A stretch of DNA of 64,000 nucleotides from Thermomonospora catenispora (lineage in GTDB: Bacteria > Actinomycetota > Actinomycetes > Streptosporangiales > Streptosporangiaceae). The stretch is taken from contig NZ_RRYT01000017.1 of NCBI RefSeq assembly GCF_006363815.1, forward strand, positions 44,450 to 108,449. Direction: 5' to 3'. Below, one piece after another: positions 8,745 through 16,899 of the stretch (the first letter of the stretch is position 1; every line of letters starts with the position of its first letter). A program made the translations under genes and the position numbers. The notes beneath the pieces were generated by a model. It was given only the letters and a program-made list of their open reading frames with translations, searched no databases and was not told the DNA's origin.

Positions 8745-10624
8745 CCGTCCCCATCGAACGCGACCCCGCCCTCTCCCGCCGGGCCGCGCTGGCGAAGGCG
8801 CGGCAGAGCCGCCGGCCCAGCAGGCTCGGCCAGCGGGCCGGAACGGCGGGCAAACCCGACTATCCGCTGCCCGAGGACGCCGGGTTCCCGACGCTGCTGA
8901 AGCGGGCCTGGCGGCAGGCGACCGCCGCGCCGGACCTGGCCACGGCCGTGGACGCCCTGCTCACGCTCGCCGGGCACGTGCCCGCCGACGTCCAGCTGCG
9001 GGCGCTGCCGGTCGAGGACGAGTGCGCACTGAAGGTCCTGGTCGGCCGCTCCTGGCGGGACGCCGGGCGGGCCGACGAGCGGGCCGGCGAGCGGGCCGAC
9101 GTCGCGTTCCTCGGCGAGATCGGGTTGAACACCAGCGGACGGCTCGTGGTGCGGGTCCCCGCCAAGGGCCCGCTGAGCCGCACCGAGAGGCTGGTCGGCG
9201 GCGTGCTGCGGGTGCCGTGGTCGGCGGCCGACCTGGCCGCCTACCGGGCCGAGCTGGCCCGGGCCGACGCCCGCCGGCGCGACTCGGTCGCCGACTGCCG
9301 CCGATGGCTGGCGGCGGCCGGCGCCGACGGCCGCCGCGCCCTGCTGGAGGACCTGACGGAGGCGGCGCTGCGGACCGCCCCGTTCATCCTGTACGCCGGG
9401 GACCGGCAGTACACCAACTTCCGCGACCCCAACACGCTGACCGGCAAGACGCTGTGGCCGGGGCATCCCGACTGCGCGTTGAGCAGCCTGACGGAGGTGC
9501 CGCCGGAGCTGTGGGCGGACGACGACGCGCTCATGGTCGTCTGCCTCATGCTGCTGGTGCGGTCGGGCGGCTACGCCCGGATCGAGGAGGCCAACGGGAC
9601 GCAGCTCTCCCTCGACCACGTGGCCCACCTGCTCGAACGGACGCGCCTGCGCTACAACGCGGTCGTCGCCGAGGACCCGGTGCCGCCCGCGGCCTCGACG
9701 CGGGTGGAGGATCTGCTCCGGCTCGCCGAGGCGGTCGCCGAGCGGCGCCGGGAGGTCCTCCGCCGGGCGCAGCTCTACCGGGAGATCCACGGTCCGCTGC
9801 TGCACAAGGTCGAACGGGTCGCCGGTCCCGTCGGGCGGGAGGCGCGCCGGCGGGAGGCGGAGCTGTGCGCGCGGCTGCGCGGCCGGCTCCCGATCGCCGG
9901 CGACACCCTCGCGGAGCTGACCGCGGCCCTGGAGGCCTCCCCCGAGTGGCTGGCCGAGCCGCACGGCGAGTTCGGGACGGGCCTGGAGTCGGTGGTGTAC
10001 GAGGTCGTGCGCGCGGCGCAGGCGGCGTTCGAGGCCGACTTCGCGATGAGCCGCGGGATGCGGTCGCTGCCAGCCCTGATCGCGGCGTTGCGCGAGGAGG
10101 CGTTCGCCACGATCGTCGGCTGGGAGATCCCGCACTTCTTCTGCTGCGTGGTGCCCGCGCCGCAGGCCCGGCGGTTCTTCGGGGACTCGGCGGCGCACCT
10201 GGCCGACGTCTCCTGGGCCATCTCCTCGCGGATGCAGTACAACTCCTGGCACTTCGTGGCGGGGAACCTCCCGAAGACGCCCGAGGTCGCGGCCCGCGAC
10301 CACTTCGTGCCTCCCGCCGTCCCCGACCTCGCCCACCACTCCGACCAGCACCACAACGGGCATGTGGCCGCCAAGGTGCGCTTCACCATCCGCAGCCCGC
10401 AGCCGGTGCGGATCCTGGACCGCGCCTTCCAGGGGTTCGTGGACCTGCGGCTGCTGCGCTGCGAGGGCCCGCCGTTCGATGAGCAGGACCTGCTGGCGAC
10501 GCACCGGGCCTCGGCGTTCGTGGCGCGGGCCACCACCCTGGCCGCCGAGCTGGTCGCCCGGGGCGCGACGATCGAGGTCACCTCGTTCGACCCCCGCTGG
10601 CACTGGGAGAAGATCGCCGGTTGA
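8741..10624 (+). CDS. Uncharacterised 627-aa protein coupled to the ferredoxin
   Basis: I do not recognise a named family. The 627-residue protein has no signal peptide or membrane segment. Its middle is rich in Arg/Glu helices (around 330-400). The C-terminal third has aromatic and Cys/His-rich patches: HFFCCVVP near 465 and HHSDQHHNGH at 532-541, the latter with five His and one Asp in ten residues, suggesting a metal site. It overlaps the ferredoxin stop by 4 bp and closes the amidase-to-here operon before a strong terminator. Since hydrazinosuccinate formation needs N-N bond formation and reduction, this protein plus ferredoxin are candidates for that step. This is inference; no motif proves an oxidoreductase. 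Confidence 0.8.
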   Translation: MTVPIERDPALSRRAALAKARQSRRPSRLGQRAGTAGKPDYPLPEDAGFPTLLKRAWRQATAAPDLATAVDALLTLAGHVPADVQLRALPVEDECALKVLVGRSWRDAGRADERAGERADVAFLGEIGLNTSGRLVVRVPAKGPLSRTERLVGGVLRVPWSAADLAAYRAELARADARRRDSVADCRRWLAAAGADGRRALLEDLTEAALRTAPFILYAGDRQYTNFRDPNTLTGKTLWPGHPDCALSSLTEVPPELWADDDALMVVCLMLLVRSGGYARIEEANGTQLSLDHVAHLLERTRLRYNAVVAEDPVPPAASTRVEDLLRLAEAVAERRREVLRRAQLYREIHGPLLHKVERVAGPVGREARRREAELCARLRGRLPIAGDTLAELTAALEASPEWLAEPHGEFGTGLESVVYEVVRAAQAAFEADFAMSRGMRSLPALIAALREEAFATIVGWEIPHFFCCVVPAPQARRFFGDSAAHLADVSWAISSRMQYNSWHFVAGNLPKTPEVAARDHFVPPAVPDLAHHSDQHHNGHVAAKVRFTIRSPQPVRILDRAFQGFVDLRLLRCEGPPFDEQDLLATHRASAFVARATTLAAELVARGATIEVTSFDPRWHWEKIAG

Positions 10625-10633
10625 CGACGCGAA

Positions 10634-10668
10634 CGCGGGGCCCCGACCCGGAAGGTCGGGGCCCCGCG
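10634..10668. terminator. Bidirectional hairpin terminator
   Basis: A perfect 15-bp stem (10634-10648 with 10654-10668) and a 5-nt CGGAA loop sit between the convergent ends of the 627-aa protein gene and the ABM-type oxygenase gene. No long U-tract follows, as usual in high-GC actinomycetes. Confidence 0.85.
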
Positions 10669-10690
10669 ACGCGTGTCCGGGACGGAGGGG

Positions 10691-11434
10691 TCAGGCCGCC
10701 GCGGGCCGCCCGGCGGAGCGGGTGTGCACGACGCGGTAGCCGTTCCAGTCCACGGCCTTCGTCAGGGAGTCCCGCTTGGCGATGAACGCGCGCCGGGCGG
10801 ACGCCCAGGGGGCCTCCTCCCGGGTGCGGTACGCCGCATGGGACTCCCGGTCGGCCCACTGGGAGTAGACCACGACGAAGTCGTTGTCGGTGCCCACGGC
10901 CGCCAGGGCGCCTCCGCCGCCGTCCAGGTTGCGGGAGCGGATGCCGCGCAGCACGCTCTGCGAGCGGTAGCCGGGGACGTCCTGCAGCCAGGAGTGGGTC
11001 GTCTCCAGCAGGGAGATCAGCTCGCCCTGCGCGGAGGGCTCCACGTCGAGGATCTCGATGACGGTGTAGTCGTCACGGTCGGGGGAGATCTCGGTGACCT
11101 CGCCCAGCGAGGGGTGACGCCGGCTCAGCACCGCCTCGGTCTGCATCAGCCGCACGAAGGAGGTGATCTCCCGGAAGACCGGGATCGTGTGGTGCTTGAA
11201 CGTGTCGTCGTCGTAGCGCGCCTCCAGGTCGGCCATGCCGCGCCATTGGATGAAGTTCGCCGTCCCCGGCATGTCCACGCCGCGGTGCACCGTGCTGGAG
11301 ATCCAGCCGGGGAACGCCGCAGTGTCGACGATCGACCTCATCTCGGCGACGAGCCGGTCCACCCGGCCCCAGGCGGTGGTCTTGAACAGGTTGATGACGG
11401 TCAGGTAGCCGTCCTCGGGGTCGATGAAGGGCAT
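10691..11434 (-). CDS. Two-domain ABM oxygenase, candidate B-ring cleaving enzyme (AlpJ/JadG/GilOII type)
   Basis: A 247-residue protein with two antibiotic-biosynthesis-monooxygenase-like ferredoxin folds: the first around residues 8-105 (FIQWRGMADLEARYDD), the second around 125-230 (DNDFVVVYSQWADRESHAAY). Its length and double domain match ActVA-ORF6-like proteins and the AlpJ/JadG/GilOII family that opens the angucycline B ring. It starts at ATG 11434 behind a clean GGAGGA site and is the last gene of the minus-strand oxygenase operon. In a kinamycin-like pathway this step precedes ring contraction to benzofluorene. A simple anthrone oxygenase or cyclase role remains possible. Confidence 0.75.
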   Translation of the reverse strand: MPFIDPEDGYLTVINLFKTTAWGRVDRLVAEMRSIVDTAAFPGWISSTVHRGVDMPGTANFIQWRGMADLEARYDDDTFKHHTIPVFREITSFVRLMQTEAVLSRRHPSLGEVTEISPDRDDYTVIEILDVEPSAQGELISLLETTHSWLQDVPGYRSQSVLRGIRSRNLDGGGGALAAVGTDNDFVVVYSQWADRESHAAYRTREEAPWASARRAFIAKRDSLTKAVDWNGYRVVHTRSAGRPAAA

Positions 11435-11453
11435 GGTTCCTCCTCGGTCGCGT

Positions 11454-12971
11454 TCAGGCGCTCGCGGCGACGGCGGGCGCCGGTCGGCTGCGGGTGTCGC
11501 CGGGCTCGCCGAACCAGCGGGCCAGGGCGTCGGTCAGGCCGGCCGCCTCGCTCCCGCCCGACCCGATCCAGGCGATGTAGCCGTCCGGCCGGACCAGCAC
11601 GGCGTCGGCGTCCGCGAGCGGGCCGCCGGGATGGGTCGTCGCGGTGACGAGGTCGACGCGGTCCCGCCACGGCTCGGCGGCGGCGCGCAGGTCCGCGTCG
11701 CCGCGCAGGTCCAGGACGAAGGCGCGCCCGCCGTGCAGCAGCTCGAAGGCGGTCCGGGCGCCGGCGTCGCAGGCGAGCTCGAAGTCCGGCAGCCGGCGGC
11801 CGAGCAGCGGATGGTCGCCGGGGCCGGCGTCGTAGGCGATGTCCAGCCCGGTGACCATGCCGACCAGGAGCCTTTGGACGTCCTCGTAGGCCATCAGCTC
11901 GGCGAAGACCGACCGCAGCGGGTCCATCTCGGGGCCGCCGAGGTAGAGGGCGCGCTGGGCGAGGGTGTTGGCCAGGATGCGGGCCCCGACGGGGTGCCGT
12001 TCGGTGTGGTAGGTGTCCAGCAGCCCGGCCGGGGCGTGGCCGCGGATCTCGGCGGCGAGCTTCCAGCCGAGGTTCACCGCGTCGCCCAGTCCCGCGCTGA
12101 TGCCCTGCGCGCCGATCGGCATGTGGATGTGCGCCGCGTCCCCCGCCAGGAACACCCGGCCCTTGCGGTACCGGGCGGCCTGGCGGCTGGCGTCGGTGAA
12201 GCTGCTGAGCCACAGCGGCGTGCCGCCGCTGATGTCCTCGCCGGTCACCCGCCGGAAGGCGGCCGCCACCTCCGCGAAGGAGGGGGGCTCGTCGGTCGGC
12301 CGCACGCCCGCGTCCCGCTCGAAGACCACCACGCGCGTGACGCCCGGGCCGGCGGGCAGCACGACGGCCATGCCCGCGTCGCTGCGTTCGCCGCTGGGGC
12401 GGATCCGCACCTGGACGCCGGAGACGTCGGCCATCAGCATCTCGATGGTGGGCTCATAGCCGGGGAAGTCGATGCCGGACAGGGTCCGGACGGCGCTGCG
12501 CGCGCCGTCGCAGCCGACCACGTGGCCGGCGCGCAGGGTGCGCGGGCCGTCGGGGGTGTCGGCCCGCACCTCGACCCCCTCCTCGTCGGCGGTCAGGGCG
12601 GTGAGCTCCCAGCCTCGGCGGATCTCGGCGCCGAGCCCGGTCGCCCACTCGTTCAAGACGGCCTCGGTGAACGCCTGCGGCACCCCCCGCACGCCGAAGT
12701 TGCCGCCCGGCACGATGGTGTAGTCCAAGGGCATGCCGCCGAAGTGGCCGACCGGTATCACGCCGATGTCGCCGAACCGCTCCAGCAGCCCGCGCTGCCC
12801 GAGCTCCTCCATGGTCCTGGCGGAGAAGCCGAGCGCGCGCGACTGCCGCATCGGCTCGGTCAGCCGTTCCAGCACGACGACCTCGATGCCCTGGAGGCGG
12901 AGCTCGCCCGCGAGCATGAGCCCGGTGGGGCCCGCCCCCACGATGATCACGTCCGTGTCACAGTCCCGCAT
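11454..12971 (-). CDS. FAD-dependent aromatic hydroxylase (class A)
   Basis: A 505-residue flavoprotein of the aromatic polyketide hydroxylase family (PgaE/RdmE/JadH type). It has the dinucleotide fold VGAGPTGLMLAGEL near residue 9, the VGCDGARSAVR motif near 155 and the second FAD motif GDAAHIHMPIGAQG near 275, followed by a thioredoxin-like C-terminal domain typical of this group (residues 390-500). Such enzymes hydroxylate or epoxidise angucycline rings with NAD(P)H and O2. It overlaps the upstream hydroxylase gene by 25 bp and runs into the ABM-type gene 19 bp later. Regiochemistry cannot be assigned from sequence. Confidence 0.9.
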   Translation of the reverse strand: MRDCDTDVIIVGAGPTGLMLAGELRLQGIEVVVLERLTEPMRQSRALGFSARTMEELGQRGLLERFGDIGVIPVGHFGGMPLDYTIVPGGNFGVRGVPQAFTEAVLNEWATGLGAEIRRGWELTALTADEEGVEVRADTPDGPRTLRAGHVVGCDGARSAVRTLSGIDFPGYEPTIEMLMADVSGVQVRIRPSGERSDAGMAVVLPAGPGVTRVVVFERDAGVRPTDEPPSFAEVAAAFRRVTGEDISGGTPLWLSSFTDASRQAARYRKGRVFLAGDAAHIHMPIGAQGISAGLGDAVNLGWKLAAEIRGHAPAGLLDTYHTERHPVGARILANTLAQRALYLGGPEMDPLRSVFAELMAYEDVQRLLVGMVTGLDIAYDAGPGDHPLLGRRLPDFELACDAGARTAFELLHGGRAFVLDLRGDADLRAAAEPWRDRVDLVTATTHPGGPLADADAVLVRPDGYIAWIGSGGSEAAGLTDALARWFGEPGDTRSRPAPAVAASA

Positions 12972-14323
12972 CGCCCTTCCTCGTCTTCTCTAGGGATCGC
13001 TCGAGTGCGGATCAGTCCTCTGATCGCCTCCTCCAGCCCTTCCTCGCCGACCCAGGCGACATGGCCGTCGGGGCGCAGCAGGAGAGGGGCCGTGTCGGGG
13101 GAGCCGGGGCGCACGACGACCGGTTCGGTGCGCGGCCGCGGGTTGGGGACGCGCCGTCCCATCGGCGCGGGCCCGGGCGGGCCGTACCGGTCGTCGAGGT
13201 TGCTCATGACCGCCGCCAGATGGGCCCGGGCCCGCTCCACGCCGAGCACCTCCGCGAACACCGCGCGCAGCGGCTCGACCTCGGGGCCGCCGAGCATCAG
13301 CAGCTCCTGGGCCGCCACGTAGTCGAGCATCCGGGCCGCGACGGGATGCCGTTCGGCGTGGTAGGTGTCCAGCAGTCCCGGCGCGGCCCAGCCGTGCACG
13401 GTCCCGGCGAGCTTCCAGCCGAGGTTGACCGCGTCCTGCAGCCCGAGGTTGATCGACTGGCCGCCGACCGGCAGATGCCAGTGGGCGGCGTCCCCGGCCA
13501 GCAGCACCCGGCCGCTCCGGTAGCGGTCGGCCTGTCCCCTGGCGTTGTCGAAGGCGTCCACCCACAGGGGGTCGCCGCCGGAGATGTCCTCCCCGGTCAC
13601 CTTCTTCCAGGCCGCGACGACCTCCGCGAAGTCGGGCGGGCCGGTGCGCTCGGCCGGCGCGCGGCCGAACACGTGCACCATCACCCGGGTGACGCCGCCG
13701 CGGGTCGCCGCGACCGCGAACCCGCGCTCCAGCCGCTGGAACCGGCGGTCGCGGACGCGCACCCCGGTCACGTCGGCCCGCAGCAGCTCCCTCGTCGCCG
13801 GCACGGCCGTCACGGGGACGCCCGCCAGTCGGCGCACCGTGCTGCGGGCCCCGTCGCAGCCCACCACGTACTCGGCCCGGATGCGCAGGGGTCCCCGGGG
13901 GCCGCGGATCCCGCAGACGACGCAGTCCGGCCGCCGGGTCAGCTCGACCAGCTCGTGCGCGCGCAGCAGGGGCACCCCCAGCTCCGCCGCGCGCTCGGCC
14001 AGGGCGGCCTCGGTGCGGTACTGGGGCACCTTCCAGTTGCCCCAGTGCCCGCTGTCCGCCTCCGACAGGTCGAACCCCAGGCCGCCGAAGTGCGCCCGCG
14101 GCTCGTGCCCGGCCTCGGCGAGCAGCGCATCGAACCCGCGTTCGTGCAGCAGCTCGGCGGTCCGCGCGGTGAGCTGGCTCGCCCGCGACTCGTTCATCGC
14201 GGCGGCCAGCCGCTCCACGACGACCACCCGCACCCGGGCCCGGGCCAGTTCGCAGGCCAGCAGCAGCCCCACGGGGCCCGCGCCCACGACGAGGACCTGC
14301 GCGGCCGTCGGGGACCGGTTCAC
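12947..14323 (-). CDS. FAD-dependent aromatic hydroxylase, shorter form
   Basis: A 458-residue class A flavin hydroxylase. The N-terminal fold is VGAGPVGLLLACEL, with VGCDGARSTVRRLAG in the middle and GDAAHWHLPVGGQS as second FAD motif. I chose GTG 14323 because it overlaps the aromatase stop (GTGA) and precedes the FAD fold by about ten residues. It is 30-50 residues shorter than its neighbours, mostly by a reduced C-terminal thioredoxin-like domain, though it keeps the LLLRPDGHVAWVG end. Presumably acts in post-PKS oxidation of the angucyclinone. Confidence 0.88.
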   Translation of the reverse strand: MNRSPTAAQVLVVGAGPVGLLLACELARARVRVVVVERLAAAMNESRASQLTARTAELLHERGFDALLAEAGHEPRAHFGGLGFDLSEADSGHWGNWKVPQYRTEAALAERAAELGVPLLRAHELVELTRRPDCVVCGIRGPRGPLRIRAEYVVGCDGARSTVRRLAGVPVTAVPATRELLRADVTGVRVRDRRFQRLERGFAVAATRGGVTRVMVHVFGRAPAERTGPPDFAEVVAAWKKVTGEDISGGDPLWVDAFDNARGQADRYRSGRVLLAGDAAHWHLPVGGQSINLGLQDAVNLGWKLAGTVHGWAAPGLLDTYHAERHPVAARMLDYVAAQELLMLGGPEVEPLRAVFAEVLGVERARAHLAAVMSNLDDRYGPPGPAPMGRRVPNPRPRTEPVVVRPGSPDTAPLLLRPDGHVAWVGEEGLEEAIRGLIRTRAIPREDEEGRCGTVTRT

Positions 14324-15279
14324 GACCGTGCGCGCCCGCCGCCGATGTCCTCGGCGTAGGCCTTGGCCAGGCGCAGGGTGGCCGTGCTGTTGCCGCTCAG
14401 GGCGGTGCGGACGAACTCCTGCGCGGTCTGCACGGTCGCGTCGGGGCCGAGCACCTCGGCGATGCGGTCGGCGTTGATCCGCACCGTGTGCCGCGAGGTC
14501 ACCGACACCCCGCCGCCGTCGCGCTCCTCGATCAGCCAGCGGCCGGTGTGCAGCGACAGCAGCGCGGGCAGGACGATCTGCTTGTAGACGATGCTCGTCG
14601 CCGGCCGGCACACGCGCACCGAGCGCGTGGTGTGGACGCCGCCGTCCTTGGTCCTGGTGTCCATCTCCAGGATCTGCAGCCCGGGCATGTCCTCTTGCAG
14701 CGACACCCGCGCGACGTGCGGGAGCCGCTCGCTCCACAGCTGCGCCTCGTTGAGGAAGTCGTAGACGTCCTTGACGTCGCCGTCGACGGTCACGGTGTCG
14801 TCGAAGGTGAGGAGCTCATCGGGGCCGGTCGCCTCGGCGGCGGCCTTCAGCGCCTGCAGCTCGGCCGTGCTGTTGCGGTCGACCGCCCGGCTGATCCACT
14901 CCAGGTCGGCGGGGTCGTCGGTCGCCGCGTGGAAGTCGTGCAGCAGGCGCACCCGACACGAGTCCGCGGAGACCGGCTCCACCACCCAGGCGCCTCCCAT
15001 GCCGCCGACCGGGTGCTGGGAGCGTTCCTGGCGGAAGGAGACGGTCTTGCGCTCGGGGTCGTGCCGCCGCCGGGACGTCCAGGTCTTGGCCGAGCCGTTG
15101 GCGGTCGCCCAGAGCCGGATCAGCTCCTCATCGCCGTCCCGTTCGACGACCTCGGCGTGCACGGTCGGGGGGAAGATCTCCGGCCATCCGCCGACGTCGG
15201 CGATCAGCGCGTACACCCGCTCGGCGGGGGCGTCGACGTCGATGCGGTGCTCGGTCTCGCGGACGGCGTTCTCAGGCAT
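14320..15279 (-). CDS. Didomain polyketide aromatase/cyclase
   Basis: A 319-residue protein with two SRPBCC (START-like) helix-grip domains: the first around residues 8-150 (HRIDVDAPAERVYALIADVGGWPE), the second around 165-310 (VDGDVKDVYDFLNEAQLWSERLPHV). This is the layout of ActVII- and angucycline-type first-ring aromatases that act after C-9 ketoreduction. It sits between two hydroxylase genes, overlapping one by 8 bp and the other by 4 bp, so it is part of a tight operon. Together with the ketoreductase it indicates a reduced-ring (angucycline or anthracycline-like) polyketide. Confidence 0.92.
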   Translation of the reverse strand: MPENAVRETEHRIDVDAPAERVYALIADVGGWPEIFPPTVHAEVVERDGDEELIRLWATANGSAKTWTSRRRHDPERKTVSFRQERSQHPVGGMGGAWVVEPVSADSCRVRLLHDFHAATDDPADLEWISRAVDRNSTAELQALKAAAEATGPDELLTFDDTVTVDGDVKDVYDFLNEAQLWSERLPHVARVSLQEDMPGLQILEMDTRTKDGGVHTTRSVRVCRPATSIVYKQIVLPALLSLHTGRWLIEERDGGGVSVTSRHTVRINADRIAEVLGPDATVQTAQEFVRTALSGNSTATLRLAKAYAEDIGGGRARS

Positions 15280-16789
15280 GGGCGTGCTCCTCTCGATGCG
15301 CGGGGGCCGGGGCGGCCTCTCCGAACCAGCGCCGCAGGGCGTCTGTCAGGTCGCCCCCGTCCGGGGCGACCCAGGCGATGTAGCCGTCGGGGCGGATGAG
15401 CGCCGACTCGGCGGCCGCGCCGCCGTCCTCCGGTCCCGGGGGGAAGGCGCGCACCCGGACCAGGTCGACGCGGTCGGACCAGCCGGCGGCGGCCCGGGCC
15501 GTCGCGCCGGTGGCGTCGGCGGTGATCAGGACGCCCCGCGCGGGGTGCAGCAGCCGTGCGGTCCGTTCACGGCCGCCGTCGACGAGCTCCAGCTCGCGGT
15601 CGGGCATCCGGGCGCCCAGCAGGGGGTGCGCCGGCCGGGCCGGGTCCGGCCCGGCCATCGGGTAGCGGATGTCGAGTCCGCTCACCATGCCGGACAGGTG
15701 CCGCGCCGCCACGGGGAGCGCGATGATCTCGGCCATGACGGCCCGCAGCGGCTCGGCCGGCTTGCCGGCGAGGTTGAGCGTCCCCTGGGCGAGGGTGTTG
15801 CGCAGGACCCGCGCCCCCACCGGGTGGCGCTCGGAGTGGTAGGTGTCGAGCAGGTCCTCGGGGGCCCGGCCCCGGACGGTGGCCGCCAGCTTCCACCCCA
15901 GGTTGAAGGCGTCCTGCACGCCCAGGCTCATCCCCTGGCCGCCGGCGGGGAGGTGGATGTGCGCGGCGTCCCCGGCCAGCAGCACCCGGCCGCGCCGGTA
16001 TTCGGTGACCTGGCGGGTGGCGTCGGTGAAGCTGCTCACCCAGCGCGCCTCGCCGTGGTGGATGGAGTCGCCGGTCAGCCGCTGCCAGGCGTCGGCGACC
16101 TCGGCGAAGGTGGTCGTGCGGTCCCGGTCCGGGCGGGTCCCGTTCTCGCACACGATGATGCGGGTGTAGCCCTGCTCCAGCGGCGCCGCCATGACCATGC
16201 CGTCGGGCAGCAGCTCACCGATCGGCCGCGGCTCGATGTCGCAGCCCCGCACGTCCGCCAGGTACATCTCGCGGGTGGCGTCGGTGCCGACGAACGCGAA
16301 GCCGGCGAGGCGCCGGACGGTGCTCCGTCCGCCGTCGCAGCCCACCAGGTAGCGGGCGGTGCATTCGCGGAGCCCGTCGGGGCCGTGCACGACCGCGGTG
16401 ACGCCGTCCGGGCCGTCCCTCAGGTCGACGAGCTCGTGGCCGCGGCGCAGGGTCGCCCCCAGCTCCAGCGCCCACCCCTCGAGCATCTCCTCGATCTTGT
16501 ATTGGGGGGCGCCGCGCATGCCGAAGTGCGACCCCTCCAGCACCCCGAAGTCGATCGGGATGCCGCCGAAGTGCCCCTGTCTGGTGATCTCGATGTTCTC
16601 CAGGCGGTCGAGCAGCCCGCGCTGGTGGAACATCTCGGTGGCGCGCGCGGTGACCCCGATGCCGCGCGACTCCCAGCTCCGCTCGGTCCGTCGTTCGAAG
16701 ACGATGACGTCGGCGCCGCCGAGGCGGAGCTCGGCCGCGAGCGTCAACCCCGTGGGGCCGGCTCCGATGACGATGACATCCGTGTCCAT
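15272..16789 (-). CDS. FAD-dependent aromatic hydroxylase (class A)
   Basis: A 505-residue flavin hydroxylase paralogous to the one at 11.5-13.0 kb. It shows GAGPTGLTLAAEL at the N terminus, VGCDGGRSTVRRLAG mid-protein, GDAAHIHLPAGGQG as FAD motif II, and a C-terminal thioredoxin-like domain ending IRPDGYIAWVAPDGG. Its stop overlaps the aromatase start by 8 bp. It is the second gene of the minus-strand operon headed by the methyltransferase-like gene, 110 bp upstream. Likely acts on the angucyclinone skeleton; the position oxidised is unknown. Confidence 0.9.
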   Translation of the reverse strand: MDTDVIVIGAGPTGLTLAAELRLGGADVIVFERRTERSWESRGIGVTARATEMFHQRGLLDRLENIEITRQGHFGGIPIDFGVLEGSHFGMRGAPQYKIEEMLEGWALELGATLRRGHELVDLRDGPDGVTAVVHGPDGLRECTARYLVGCDGGRSTVRRLAGFAFVGTDATREMYLADVRGCDIEPRPIGELLPDGMVMAAPLEQGYTRIIVCENGTRPDRDRTTTFAEVADAWQRLTGDSIHHGEARWVSSFTDATRQVTEYRRGRVLLAGDAAHIHLPAGGQGMSLGVQDAFNLGWKLAATVRGRAPEDLLDTYHSERHPVGARVLRNTLAQGTLNLAGKPAEPLRAVMAEIIALPVAARHLSGMVSGLDIRYPMAGPDPARPAHPLLGARMPDRELELVDGGRERTARLLHPARGVLITADATGATARAAAGWSDRVDLVRVRAFPPGPEDGGAAAESALIRPDGYIAWVAPDGGDLTDALRRWFGEAAPAPAHREEHAHA

Positions 16790-16899
16790 GTCGCGTCCTC
16801 ACCCATGAGTGCCGCCCGAGCCCTCCGCGGCGTCCGTCCCGCTCGGCGAGCCGCGGGGCGCGCGGGGTGGAGGGCTCGTTGGGGGCGGCGTCGGCCGTC

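Noticed and set aside
1500..10000. GTTCAAC occurrences inside coding genes
   Set aside because: They are Phe-Asn codon pairs and lack the 22-bp partner; only intergenic copies were counted.
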